Position numbers and translations under genes: made by a program
Virus record (IMG/VR): IMGVR_UViG_3300046011_007285
Coordinates: 1-36,985 of that record
Strand: one strand, 5' to 3'
Length of the DNA: 36,985 nt
From: a virus
The notes under the pieces: generated by a model
Database searches by the model: none
What the model was told of the DNA's origin: nothing
The model's input: the letters and a program-made list of their open reading frames with translations, nothing else
Shown here: positions 8,652 to 16,462 of the stretch, piece by piece
Numbering within the stretch: the first letter of the stretch is position 1
How the letters are laid out: every line of letters starts with the position of its first letter

Positions 8652-9453
8652 CGTTTTTGGCTCTACAGGTTTTATTGGTAAAAAATGGATGGAGTTATAT
8701 CCAATAGAATCTTTTGCCGAGGACAGATCTTCAATTATATCAAAAAATAAAGACATTCTATATTTCAGAGGAACAAATTCAAATTATTCCGTTTTCAAAG
8801 ATCCAACATTAGAAATAAAAACAAATTTATTATTATTAACAGAAATGTTTTCTAATTTAAATAAAGATAATACTTTCAATCTTATATCTTCCTGGTTTGT
8901 ATATGGCAAAAACAATCTTATTACAAATTCAGAGAATGATTATTGTAATCCAAAGGGTTTTTATTCTATTGCAAAATATGCCCAAGAACAATTTTTAGAA
9001 TCTTACTGTAAAACTTTTGGTATAAATTATAGGATATTAAGATTATGTAATATTATCGGAAAAGATGCTGGCGCTAATTCACAAAAGAATGCGACAGAAT
9101 ATCTAATTGAAAGATTGAAAAGGAATGAAGAGGTCAACGTATATAAAGGAGATAATTATAGAAACTTTCTTTTTGTAGAAGATGTTTGTCGAGCTATAAA
9201 ATTAGTTTTAGATAAAGGCGAAAAAGATCAAATTTATAATATTGGTAATACAGAAAGCGTAAAACTAATAGACATTATTTATTATTGTAAAAAAATATTA
9301 AATTCTGAAAGTAAAATCAACTTCATAGATCCTCCGCTTTTTCACCAACAAGTTCAAGCGAAAGATTTCCACATGAATATAAATAAATTATATAGTTTAG
9401 GATTTAAACCTAAATATTCTCTAGAGGACACATTAAAAATATTGTGCAAATAA
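8638..9453 (+). CDS. Extended-SDR sugar reductase/epimerase
   Basis: A 271-aa NAD(P)-dependent SDR. The Rossmann glycine motif is at 8-14 (Gly-Ser-Thr-Gly-Phe-Ile-Gly), followed by an Ile-Ser-Ser strand at 83-85 and the catalytic Tyr109-X3-Lys113. It directly follows the RfbH-like gene with a 14-nt overlap. In O-antigen loci this is where CDP-abequose or CDP-paratose synthases (4-keto reductases) sit, while ColC-type epimerase-reductases serve GDP-colitose. Reduction of the 4-keto-3,6-dideoxy intermediate is therefore the best guess; product stereochemistry cannot be read from the sequence. Confidence 0.8.
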   Translation: MNKISVFGSTGFIGKKWMELYPIESFAEDRSSIISKNKDILYFRGTNSNYSVFKDPTLEIKTNLLLLTEMFSNLNKDNTFNLISSWFVYGKNNLITNSENDYCNPKGFYSIAKYAQEQFLESYCKTFGINYRILRLCNIIGKDAGANSQKNATEYLIERLKRNEEVNVYKGDNYRNFLFVEDVCRAIKLVLDKGEKDQIYNIGNTESVKLIDIIYYCKKILNSESKINFIDPPLFHQQVQAKDFHMNINKLYSLGFKPKYSLEDTLKILCK

Positions 9454-9454
9454 A

Positions 9455-10084
9455 ATGGCTAATGGAATTTATAAGATAACAGAAGAATTTGAACAAGCTT
9501 TATCAAAATATACAGGCGCACCTTATGTCGTAACTGTAGATAATGCTAGTAATGCTTTATTTTTATCTTTAGTCTATGAAAATGTAAAAGGACAAGTAAT
9601 AGATATCCCAGCTAGAACTTATCCATCTGTTCCTTGTGAAATTATACATGCTGGAGGAAAAGTTAATTTTATACCAGTAAATAGTAATAAAATAAAAGGT
9701 GCATACCAATTAAAACCTACAAAAATTTGGGATAGTGCTTTAAGATTTACTTCAAATATGTATCTACCTAATAGCCATATGTGCATCTCTTTTACCGGTC
9801 CATATAAACACTTTAAACTTAGTAAAGGAGGAGCAATTTTAACTGATGATTATAAAGCTTATCTTTGGTTTAAAAGAGCTAGATATAGTGGTAGAAGAGA
9901 ATGTTCGTATCATGACGATAATTTTGATATGCTTGGTTGGAATTTTTATATGATGCCAGAACTAGCGGCTAGAGGATTACTTCTAATGAATCAATTTTAT
10001 AATACAGATGGAACGCCTAAACATAATGAAGATTTAGAATTACCTTATCCAGATCTATCAAAATTTGAGATATATAAAAAATAA
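9455..10084 (+). CDS. Short DegT/DnrJ-like PLP protein
   Basis: Only 209 aa, against 370-400 for normal DegT/DnrJ/EryC1/StrS aminotransferases. The PLP-phosphate segment (Asp29-Asn-Ala-Ser-Asn), the Pro-Ala-Arg-Thr-Tyr strand (52-56), an Asp at 93 and a Lys-rich segment ending in Gly-Gly (118-126) are present. Lys118 aligns with the Schiff-base lysine. Part of the central domain and most of the C-terminal small domain are missing. It has normal spacing to its neighbours and no trace of leftover coding sequence, so this looks like a compact form and not a fresh pseudogene. It could aminate the RmlB product before the acyltransferase at 10091 acts, or it could be non-catalytic. Confidence 0.7.
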   Translation: MANGIYKITEEFEQALSKYTGAPYVVTVDNASNALFLSLVYENVKGQVIDIPARTYPSVPCEIIHAGGKVNFIPVNSNKIKGAYQLKPTKIWDSALRFTSNMYLPNSHMCISFTGPYKHFKLSKGGAILTDDYKAYLWFKRARYSGRRECSYHDDNFDMLGWNFYMMPELAARGLLLMNQFYNTDGTPKHNEDLELPYPDLSKFEIYKK

Positions 10085-10090
10085 TTTAAA

Positions 10091-10696
10091 ATGCAAAATA
10101 CAATTTTAATTTTTGGCACAGGAGGATTGTGCAAGCAAATATTAAATAATCCTATTATTATAAAAGAAGATTTTTATTTGTATAATGATAATAATATATA
10201 TGAAGAATTTTTTAAAAATTTTAAAATAGCTGATGAAATTTCTGAAAAATTTACTCATTTTATCTTAGCCGTATCTGGACCAAAAAATAGAAAAGATATA
10301 AGTAAAAAGTTATACGAAAAGGGTTTGGGAGATTATCAATATATTGATTCATTCTTATCAAAAGATGTTGATCTCGGAAATAATATTATTATATTAAAAA
10401 ATGTTTTCATTGAACCAATGGTCAAGATTGGATCTGGTTCACTAATTAATGTAGGAGTACAACTTCATCACGATGTAAAAATTGGAGAATATTGTGAGAT
10501 TAGTCCTATGTGTTGTTTATTAGGCAATGTAAATATTGGTAATAATACTTTTGTAGGAGCAAATACTACGATTTTACCAAAAATAAAAATTGGTAATAAT
10601 TGTTTAATTGGCGCTGGTAGTGTTGTTACAGAAGATATACCCGATAATCAAGTTTGGTTTGGAAATCCAGCTAGGTTTAAATATAATAATCTATGA
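10091..10696 (+). CDS. PglD/NeuD-like sugar acyltransferase
   Basis: A 201-aa protein with an N-terminal Rossmann-like PglD_N domain (Phe-Gly-Thr-Gly-Gly at 8-12) and a left-handed beta-helix from about 95 made of hexapeptide repeats (Ile-Gly-Asn-Asn types). His127, followed by Asp128, fits the general base used by PglD, which acetylates amino sugars with acetyl-CoA; NeuD relatives acetylate sialic acids. It is probably a cytosolic trimer. It follows the short DegT protein by 6 nt, so N-acylation of an amino-deoxy sugar is a coherent role. The acyl group and substrate are inferred. Confidence 0.85.
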   Translation: MQNTILIFGTGGLCKQILNNPIIIKEDFYLYNDNNIYEEFFKNFKIADEISEKFTHFILAVSGPKNRKDISKKLYEKGLGDYQYIDSFLSKDVDLGNNIIILKNVFIEPMVKIGSGSLINVGVQLHHDVKIGEYCEISPMCCLLGNVNIGNNTFVGANTTILPKIKIGNNCLIGAGSVVTEDIPDNQVWFGNPARFKYNNL

Positions 10697-11439
10697 TACA
10701 TATATTCTATCGAGCTACAAGTTATCCAGAGGTAGGAAATAAATGTAGACCAAATTATTTTTCATTAGAGAAATGTTTTAAGAATTTTTTAGATACGCTA
10801 AATTTTAATAAAGCGAAATTAACAGTAGTTTTTGATGGGCCTATTAAAAATAGTTTTATTTTAAAATATAAAGACAAATATAAATTTGATATTCATTTAA
10901 TTAATGCTGGAACAGATTTTAAGTCAAATACTATGACTTTTCAATATATTAAAGAACAAAAATTAGCAGATAATGATATAATTTATGTCTTGGAACAAGA
11001 TTACCTTCATTTGCCTTGGGTTGACGCAGTTGAATTCTTATATCAAACAAATCCAAATTATAATATAAATAATTCTTATATATCCTTATATGATCACGGC
11101 GATAAATATACAAGAAATAATCCAGATATGAAGAATACAGAATGGGGCATGTACCATGATTTAAAATCACAAATCTATTTTACTCCTTATAGATATCTTA
11201 GAACTGTACCTAACACTTGCGGTTCCTTTATATTAAGCAAACAACTCTTCGACAAAGATTATGAAATTCATATTTCTGGTAAAGCGGATAACACAAGATT
11301 TCATATTTTAACCCAAGAACCTTATAATCGAATAGTTTTAAGTTTTATGCCTGGATTTTCTACTCATATGCACACGCATTTTCTATCACCATTTGCAGAT
11401 TGGGAAGAAGTAAACAAACAAACAATTTTATTACCATGA
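10693..11439 (+). CDS. Putative GT-A glycosyltransferase
   Basis: A 248-aa protein. A first strand, a Val-Val-Phe-Asp-Gly segment at 45-49, and Tyr-Val-Leu-Glu101-Gln-Asp103 in the DxD position resemble GT-A enzymes with an ExD motif. Conserved-looking His and Trp residues near the C-terminus (about 228-240) may complete the active site. It overlaps both neighbours by 4 nt in ATGA arrangements, so it is translationally coupled to the acyltransferase and to rmlB. No specific family was recognised; a transferase using the sugar made by its neighbours is an inference. Confidence 0.55.
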   Translation: MIHIFYRATSYPEVGNKCRPNYFSLEKCFKNFLDTLNFNKAKLTVVFDGPIKNSFILKYKDKYKFDIHLINAGTDFKSNTMTFQYIKEQKLADNDIIYVLEQDYLHLPWVDAVEFLYQTNPNYNINNSYISLYDHGDKYTRNNPDMKNTEWGMYHDLKSQIYFTPYRYLRTVPNTCGSFILSKQLFDKDYEIHISGKADNTRFHILTQEPYNRIVLSFMPGFSTHMHTHFLSPFADWEEVNKQTILLP

Positions 11440-12407
11440 ATATTTTAGTTACAGGAGGTTTAGGATTTATAGGATCTAATTTTATTAGAACTATAATTAA
11501 TAAGGATTCCATATCTTCTATAGTAAATATAGATTGTCCAAGTAAATTAAGCGCAGCTGCAAATATAAATAATGCAAAAGATTTTAAAGACAATCCAAAA
11601 TATCATTTTTATGATTTTTGGTTAGATCATCTAGAAGATCCTCAGACCTTTAAGAAATTTATTCAAGTGTTAAAAGATCATAAGATATCACATATAATAC
11701 ATTTCGCCGCAGAGACTCATGTTGACAATTCTATATCAAATCCTAGAGACTTTTTGAGATCTAATATAATTGGAACATTTAATCTTTTAGAATTATGTAA
11801 ACAAGAAAACTTAAGAATTCATTTAATTTCTACAGATGAAGTATACGGCAGTTTAGGACACGAAGGAAAATTTTCAGAAACTTCTTGCTATGCACCAAAT
11901 TCTCCTTATTCCGCTTCTAAAGCTTCAGCCGATATGCTCGCTAGAGCTTATTATCATACATTTAAAGTTCCTATAACAATATCTAATTGTTCTAATAATT
12001 ATGGCCCATATCAACATAATGAAAAATTTATACCTGTAGTTATAAATTCAATATTAAATAATCAAAAAATACCTGTTTATGGTACAGGAAAAAATATTAG
12101 AGACTGGATTTATGTAATAGATCATTGCGAAGCTGTATTTGAGATTGTTAAAAATGGAAAGATTGGCGAGACATATAATATTGGTGGAGATTGCGAAAAA
12201 ACTAATTTAGAAATTATATCTAACATCTGTAAAATATTACAAGTTAATCCAGAAGACTACATTAAATTTGTAGAAGATAGGAAAGGTCATGATTTTAGAT
12301 ACGCTATAGATAATACGAAGATTAATAAAGAATTGAATTGGTATCCTAGAACTGATTTTTTACATGGTTTAGAAAAAACTATAGAATTTTATAAAAATAA
12401 ATATTAG
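11436..12407 (+). CDS. rmlB: dTDP-glucose 4,6-dehydratase
   Basis: A 323-aa extended SDR that makes dTDP-4-keto-6-deoxyglucose. Motifs: Gly7-X2-Gly10-X2-Gly13 for NAD, Phe-Ala-Ala-Glu-Thr-His-Val-Asp at 90-97, the catalytic Thr133-Asp134-Glu135 diagnostic of this dehydratase, Tyr158-X3-Lys162, the Asn-Asn-Tyr-Gly-Pro substrate segment at about 189-193, and Gly-His-Asp-X-Arg-Tyr near the C-terminus. The ATG at 11436, in an ATGA overlap, is chosen because the longer in-frame TTG (11400) would extend into the previous gene and add residues before the NAD-binding strand. It supplies the common 4-keto intermediate for dTDP amino or deoxy sugars. Confidence 0.93.
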   Translation: MNILVTGGLGFIGSNFIRTIINKDSISSIVNIDCPSKLSAAANINNAKDFKDNPKYHFYDFWLDHLEDPQTFKKFIQVLKDHKISHIIHFAAETHVDNSISNPRDFLRSNIIGTFNLLELCKQENLRIHLISTDEVYGSLGHEGKFSETSCYAPNSPYSASKASADMLARAYYHTFKVPITISNCSNNYGPYQHNEKFIPVVINSILNNQKIPVYGTGKNIRDWIYVIDHCEAVFEIVKNGKIGETYNIGGDCEKTNLEIISNICKILQVNPEDYIKFVEDRKGHDFRYAIDNTKINKELNWYPRTDFLHGLEKTIEFYKNKY

Positions 12408-12416
12408 TATTATATA

Positions 12417-13469
12417 ATGAAAAAAGTTATTATTACCGGCGTTACAGGTCAAGATGGATCTTATATGGTAGATTATATATTAAATAACACAAATTATTTT
12501 GTTTATGGTGTTAGAAGAAGAAGTTCTAATCCCAATCTAGAGAATATACAACATAACTTAAATAATGAAAGATTTAAATTTATAATAGGAGATTTATCTG
12601 ATAGTAATTCTATAGATGAAATTGTAAAAGACATAAAGCCAGATTATTTTATTAATTTTGCGGCACAATCTTTCGTTGGTAGTAGCTGGCAAATTCCCTT
12701 ACAGACTTTTGATGCAACCGCACTTGGTGTGCTTAGATGTTTAGAAGCTATAAGAAAATATGCTCCTAATTGTAGATTTTATTCAGCGGGTTCTAGTGAA
12801 GAAATGGGCGATGTTTTATATAGCCCTCAAGACTTAAAACATCCAATTCGTCCTCGTAGCCCATATGGTGCAGCTAAAGCAGCCGCAAGACATATTACAA
12901 AGGTTTACAGAGATTCTTATAATCTTTTTGCAATACATTCTATTCTTTATAATCACGAAAGCGAAAGACGAGGGGAAGAATTTGTCACCAGAAAAATTAC
13001 AAAAGGTGTTGCTAGAATATATAATGCATTAAAAAATAATATAGATTTTGCTCCAATTGAACTAGGTAACTTAGATGCAAAAAGAGATTGGAGTCATGCT
13101 GAAGATTTTATTAATGGTATATGGTTAATGTTGAATCAAGATAAACCAAAAGAATATATCCTTTCCTCAGATGAAACGCATAGTATTAGAGAATTTGTTG
13201 AAAAAGCTTTTTTAGCTATTGATATAAAAGGATCATGGATCTATAATGGAGATGGAAGAGATGAAGATGAAGCATTTTATTTTAAAGATAATCAAGGAAA
13301 TTACAAACAGTTAGTAAAAATTAACCCTAAATTCTTTCGTCCTGCTGAAGTAGATCTCTTATTGGGTAATTCATCAGAGGCAAGAAATGAACTAAATTGG
13401 AAACCAAAAGTATCTTTTAATGAACTAGTTGAAAGAATGGTCAAATCAGATATACAGAACTATAAGTGA
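12417..13469 (+). CDS. gmd: GDP-mannose 4,6-dehydratase
   Basis: A 350-aa extended SDR converting GDP-mannose to GDP-4-keto-6-deoxymannose. It has the GMD-type start Gly8-Val-Thr-Gly-Gln-Asp-Gly14, the Arg-Arg-Arg-Ser-Ser cofactor-phosphate segment at 33-37, Ala-Ala-Gln-Ser at 82-85, Ser-Ser-Glu at 126-128, Tyr150-X3-Lys154, and the family-specific Asn-His-Glu-Ser-X-Arg-Arg-Gly-Glu and Leu-Gly-Asn-Leu-Asp-Ala stretches. Length is typical. The usual Thr of the catalytic Ser/Thr-Ser-Glu region is Ser here. Its product is the substrate of ColD, and a ColD-like enzyme lies at 3874, so the two may form one pathway. Confidence 0.92.
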   Translation: MKKVIITGVTGQDGSYMVDYILNNTNYFVYGVRRRSSNPNLENIQHNLNNERFKFIIGDLSDSNSIDEIVKDIKPDYFINFAAQSFVGSSWQIPLQTFDATALGVLRCLEAIRKYAPNCRFYSAGSSEEMGDVLYSPQDLKHPIRPRSPYGAAKAAARHITKVYRDSYNLFAIHSILYNHESERRGEEFVTRKITKGVARIYNALKNNIDFAPIELGNLDAKRDWSHAEDFINGIWLMLNQDKPKEYILSSDETHSIREFVEKAFLAIDIKGSWIYNGDGRDEDEAFYFKDNQGNYKQLVKINPKFFRPAEVDLLLGNSSEARNELNWKPKVSFNELVERMVKSDIQNYK

Positions 13470-14197
13470 AAAATATATTAATTTCTACAATTATTAGAAA
13501 TAGAAAAAATTTTTTACATAATTGGTACGAACAGATAAAAAGTATTGTAGCGCTTGATAAGCAAAACAATTATTATCTTTCTGTATACGAAAATGATTCA
13601 ACAGACGGAACACAAGATATATTAAAAAACTTAGATTTTTCTTTCTTTTCAGATTTTAATATAAAATTAGAAATATTAAATACTCCTTCTTTTGGTAGCG
13701 TAGTTAATGAAGAAAGAGTAAAACTTTTATCGGAAGCAAGAAATCAAACAATTTATAATAATAAATTACTAGAGAAATGTTCTCATATATTAGTTGTAGA
13801 ACCAGACGTAAAATATGAACCTAAAACATTAATAGATAATATTATAAATAATGGAGACTACGATATAATTTCCCCTAGAAGCGTAGAGATTAATGATGAC
13901 AAACATCATTATCTTTATGACGATTGGGGGACAAGACAGAATCCAGATTCTAGATCTTGGCATATTTTTAATCCTATTATTCTGAGAAATTTAGGTTTAA
14001 TAAATGTTTGGACAACATTTAACTGCTTCTGCTTCTATAAATCGGAACCTTTTAAAAGATTTTTGACGTTTGGATATTTCAATGAGAGATTTAATACATT
14101 TGATTGTGATACGGCAGTAGTTTGTGAAAACTTTAGAAAATATGGTTATTCAAATATTGTCTTAAATTCTTCAGTCGAAGTATATCATTCTAGATGA
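13466..14197 (+). CDS. Glycosyltransferase, CAP59/GT69-like
   Basis: A 243-aa protein with a GTG start in a GTGA overlap with gmd. Tyr-Glu-Asn-Asp-Ser-Thr-Asp-Gly-Thr at 41-49 and Val-Val-Glu112-Pro-Asp114 at about 110-114 (an ExD variant of the metal motif) resemble CAP59/CMT1-type mannosyltransferases (GT69) known from fungi and found in some bacteria and phages. An Asp-Trp-Gly-Thr-Arg segment at about 151-155 fits the acceptor side. It is the last gene of the first glycan operon: the next promoter starts 5 nt after its stop. The GT69 link is recalled from motifs and is moderate at best. Confidence 0.65.
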   Translation: MKNILISTIIRNRKNFLHNWYEQIKSIVALDKQNNYYLSVYENDSTDGTQDILKNLDFSFFSDFNIKLEILNTPSFGSVVNEERVKLLSEARNQTIYNNKLLEKCSHILVVEPDVKYEPKTLIDNIINNGDYDIISPRSVEINDDKHHYLYDDWGTRQNPDSRSWHIFNPIILRNLGLINVWTTFNCFCFYKSEPFKRFLTFGYFNERFNTFDCDTAVVCENFRKYGYSNIVLNSSVEVYHSR

Positions 14198-14202
14198 TTT
14201 AC

Positions 14203-14231
14203 TTGACAAATTATTAAAAATAATATAATTT
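14203..14231 (+). promoter_or_regulatory. Sigma70-like promoter for the recA operon
   Basis: A consensus -35 TTGACA (14203-14208) is followed after 17 bp by TAATTT (14226-14231); a TATAAT with a 15-bp spacer (14224-14229) is an alternative. The start of the next gene, a TTG at 14241, lies 9 nt downstream, so little or no leader is expected. The spacer holds a perfect A+T palindrome (ATTATT-AAA-AATAAT, 14210-14224). Confidence 0.55.
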
Positions 14232-14240
14232 ATATATATA

Positions 14241-14585
14241 TTGAATAAGACAAACCATAAACTTTGCCAATTTATAGTAAAAAAATTTGTTAAAGGAAAT
14301 ATTAATTGGCCAAGAGAAATCAAAATAGCTCAAAAATTAATAAAGAAATTTAATTCATTTAATTTTTGGGACAATCTTCAAGATCTAAAAGCACCACCAC
14401 CTTCACTTGCTTGGTTTCTAAAATCAGAAGGTAAAGCTTTCCTCTTAAAGGAATACGAAGCATTTAATTTAAATTTAAATAAAAATATTATTAAATTACA
14501 AGAAAATAAAGCTCAAGATGATAAAAACATTTGCAAAAAACCTAAAACCTTGCTAGAATTTATAAGATATGGGAAGAAAACCTAA
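14241..14585 (+). CDS. Unknown 114-aa basic protein before recA
   Basis: No Met occurs inside the frame, so the only usual start is the TTG at 14241. The protein is rich in Lys, Asn and Leu and helical, with two Trp-containing segments: Asn-Trp-Pro-Arg-Glu at about 22-26, and a Phe-Trp-Asp / Ala-Pro-Pro-Pro-Ser-Leu-Ala-Trp stretch at about 42-58. The C-terminal part is Lys-rich. It overlaps the recombinase gene by 17 nt, which argues for co-translation and a role in recombination or replication, perhaps as a nucleic-acid-binding accessory. I recognise no family. Confidence 0.6.
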   Translation: MNKTNHKLCQFIVKKFVKGNINWPREIKIAQKLIKKFNSFNFWDNLQDLKAPPPSLAWFLKSEGKAFLLKEYEAFNLNLNKNIIKLQENKAQDDKNICKKPKTLLEFIRYGKKT

Positions 14586-15711
14586 AGAAGAAATCGTTGA
14601 ATCATCTGGTCCAAGTGCATCAGATAGACTATTATCATTTCTAAAAGATAATAAAGAAGATCATTATAATTTTGAAGATGAAGTTTATTATAAAGTTTCT
14701 ACTGGTAGTCTAAATTTAGATATTGCTACTGGAGGTGGACTTTGCCCAGGACTTCATAGATTCATTGGAATGAATGAAGGTGGTAAAACATCAGAAGCAC
14801 TAGAAGTAACAAAGAACTTTCTCAAAACAGTAGAAAATTCCAGAGCTTTACTTTTTAAAGCCGAAGGAAGATTAAGTAAAGAAATTAAAGAGCGATCTGG
14901 GATTAAGTTTGTAACAGATCCTAAAGAATGGGTTGATGGAACTTGTTTTGTATTTGAATGTAATATCTTTGAAACAGTTTCAGAATTAATGAAAGATCTT
15001 ATTCAATCTAATGATGAAGATAAAAGGTATATGTTTATTCTCGATTCAGTTGATGGGTTGATGACTAAAGGTGATGCTCAAAAAAGCATGACAGAAGCAA
15101 CAAAAGTTGCTGGAGGAGCAGTTATCTCGTCAATGTTAATGAAAAAGATTTCTCTTGCACTTTCTAAGCGTGGACATATGGCTATTTTTATAAGTCAAGT
15201 ACGATCTGATATTAAACTTGATCCTTATGCCGCAAATAAAGATATTCGTCAAACTACTGCTACTGGCGGAAATGCATTATTGCATTTTGCTAATTGGATT
15301 CTCGAATTTGAACCAAAGTTTAATAAAGATTTAATTTTAGAAAAACCAAATGATAAATATGATCCAATTAAAAATAAAATTATTGGTCATAATGTTAAGA
15401 TCGTAATTAAAAAATCCACTAATGAATCAACAAACTCTAAAGTTCAATATCCAATTAAATATGGCCGTAAAGATGGATCTTCTGTTTGGAGAGAATACGA
15501 AGTCATTGACCAAATCCTTTCTTGGGAATTCGCAACTGCAAAAGGCGCATGGGTTACTTTCTCAGATGAGATTATCGAAGAACTTAAGAACGCTAATTTA
15601 GAATTAAAGAAGCAACACCAAGGCATTGATAATCTAAGATCTTATCTAGAAGAAAATAAACCAATCGTAGATTATTTTTATAATAAATTTATTAAAACTC
15701 TTGCGTCATGA
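14569..15711 (+). CDS. RecA/UvsX-like recombinase
   Basis: A 380-aa RecA-fold ATPase for homologous strand exchange. The Walker A segment is Gly67-Met-Asn-Glu-Gly-Gly-Lys73-Thr74, differing from the bacterial Pro-Glu-Ser-Ser-Gly-Lys-Thr. Glu99, within Lys-Ala-Glu-Gly, aligns with the catalytic Glu96 of RecA. The Walker B strand ends at Asp159. An Ile-Ser-Gln-Val-Arg segment (about 209-213) and Thr-Gly-Gly-Asn-Ala-Leu correspond to the RecA Gln194 switch and the loop L2/next-helix region. The C-terminal domain differs from bacterial RecA, fitting a phage form. It overlaps both neighbours (17 and 4 nt). Confidence 0.9.
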   Translation: MGRKPKEEIVESSGPSASDRLLSFLKDNKEDHYNFEDEVYYKVSTGSLNLDIATGGGLCPGLHRFIGMNEGGKTSEALEVTKNFLKTVENSRALLFKAEGRLSKEIKERSGIKFVTDPKEWVDGTCFVFECNIFETVSELMKDLIQSNDEDKRYMFILDSVDGLMTKGDAQKSMTEATKVAGGAVISSMLMKKISLALSKRGHMAIFISQVRSDIKLDPYAANKDIRQTTATGGNALLHFANWILEFEPKFNKDLILEKPNDKYDPIKNKIIGHNVKIVIKKSTNESTNSKVQYPIKYGRKDGSSVWREYEVIDQILSWEFATAKGAWVTFSDEIIEELKNANLELKKQHQGIDNLRSYLEENKPIVDYFYNKFIKTLAS

Positions 15712-16127
15712 GATTATTAAATATTAACGGCAAACTCGTTAATAAGAACGTAAGAGATTATCTTGTAGATTGGGATGGAAAATGCAGAAGTAAATTGCAG
15801 TTTAAATTTAAGCAATTCTTTTATCCTTATTGGAAAAATCATATTGTTTATGAAGAATTTCCAGTTTATGGAACTATGCTTAAGGTTGATATATTAAATG
15901 CAACAAAAAAGATTGCCGTTGAGATCCAAGGAGATCAACATGAATCATTTAATAAATTTTTCCATAACAACTCTAGATTAAAATATTTAAATAGCATAAA
16001 AAGAGATGTAAAAAAAGAAAAATGGCTTGAATTAAATGGATTTAAATTCTTGGAATTGTATGAAAATGATTTAAAAAATTTATCACCACAATATATAGAA
16101 GAAAAATGCGGAATTCTTATTATTTAA
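15708..16127 (+). CDS. Small PD-(D/E)XK/Vsr-like endonuclease
   Basis: A 139-aa protein. A Glu49-Glu50 pair, Val-Asp61-Ile-Leu, and Ala-Val-Glu72-Ile-Gln74-Gly-Asp-Gln-His78 form a restriction-endonuclease-like core of the D-X(n)-E-X-Q type, with a later Lys-Arg-Asp-Lys region and a Leu-Glu-Leu strand as in DUF559/Vsr/EDxHD-type nucleases. It is coupled to the recombinase gene by an ATGA overlap. A role in recombination intermediate processing, mismatch repair or host DNA attack is possible; a free-standing homing-type nuclease is the alternative, but its tight operon position argues against a recent insertion. Confidence 0.7.
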   Translation: MRLLNINGKLVNKNVRDYLVDWDGKCRSKLQFKFKQFFYPYWKNHIVYEEFPVYGTMLKVDILNATKKIAVEIQGDQHESFNKFFHNNSRLKYLNSIKRDVKKEKWLELNGFKFLELYENDLKNLSPQYIEEKCGILII

Positions 16128-16136
16128 GTGTAAAAA

Positions 16137-16418
16137 ATGGTAGTGACTAATAAGAAAAAATTTAAAGTACCAGATTCTCTTTTAAAGCAAATTGATGAAT
16201 GCAGTTTTGGCGGGTACATAATGTTTAATTTTTCAAATAAAGGTGAACCACAGGTTTTCACAAAGTTTGATAATCAAATAAATGCTATGGCACTTTTATA
16301 TTATGTTAATACTTGGAGTCAAAGTATTGATCAATTAAACCTAGAAGCAACAACAGATTTAATAGCAAGAAAAAATTTAGATGACGATGATTTAGATTCT
16401 CCAGAAGAAGAAAATTAA
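16137..16418 (+). CDS. Unknown 93-aa protein with acidic tail
   Basis: A small protein with a basic N-terminus (about 10 residues), a compact middle part containing Gly-Gly-Tyr-Ile-Met-Phe-Asn-Phe (24-31), and a very acidic C-terminal tail of Asp and Glu (about 82-93). An acidic tail after a small domain is common in phage DNA-transaction proteins that touch basic surfaces of partners. It is the last gene before the helicase promoter, and its stop lies inside an inverted repeat. No family is recognised and no function is claimed. Confidence 0.6.
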   Translation: MVVTNKKKFKVPDSLLKQIDECSFGGYIMFNFSNKGEPQVFTKFDNQINAMALLYYVNTWSQSIDQLNLEATTDLIARKNLDDDDLDSPEEEN

Positions 16419-16438
16419 AACACTTGACTTTTAATTTT
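16411..16438 (+). repeat. Perfect inverted repeat over the helicase -35
   Basis: AAAATTAAAA (16411-16420) and TTTTAATTTT (16429-16438) are perfect reverse complements separated by 8 nt that contain most of the -35 TTGACT. The stem could end the upstream transcript, being followed by a T-rich run, or form an operator over the promoter. A+T richness makes chance a real alternative. Confidence 0.4.
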
Positions 16439-16452
16439 TACTTTGGTATCAT
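16424..16452 (+). promoter_or_regulatory. Sigma70-like promoter for the helicase operon
   Basis: The -35 is TTGACT (16424-16429), the spacer 17 bp, and the -10 TATCAT (16447-16452). The ATG at 16463 is 10 nt past the -10, giving a predicted leader of about 3-5 nt. A TATAAT at 16454-16459 also occurs but is too far (24 bp) from the -35. Confidence 0.7.
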
Positions 16453-16462
16453 CTATAATTGA

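Noticed and set aside
11400-11435. TTG start adding 12 residues to RmlB
   Set aside because: RmlB begins with the NAD-binding strand at ATG 11436, which also forms the usual ATGA overlap.
12411-12416. TATAAT-like -10 directly at the gmd start
   Set aside because: It overlaps the start codon and has no TTGA-type -35 at 16-18 bp.
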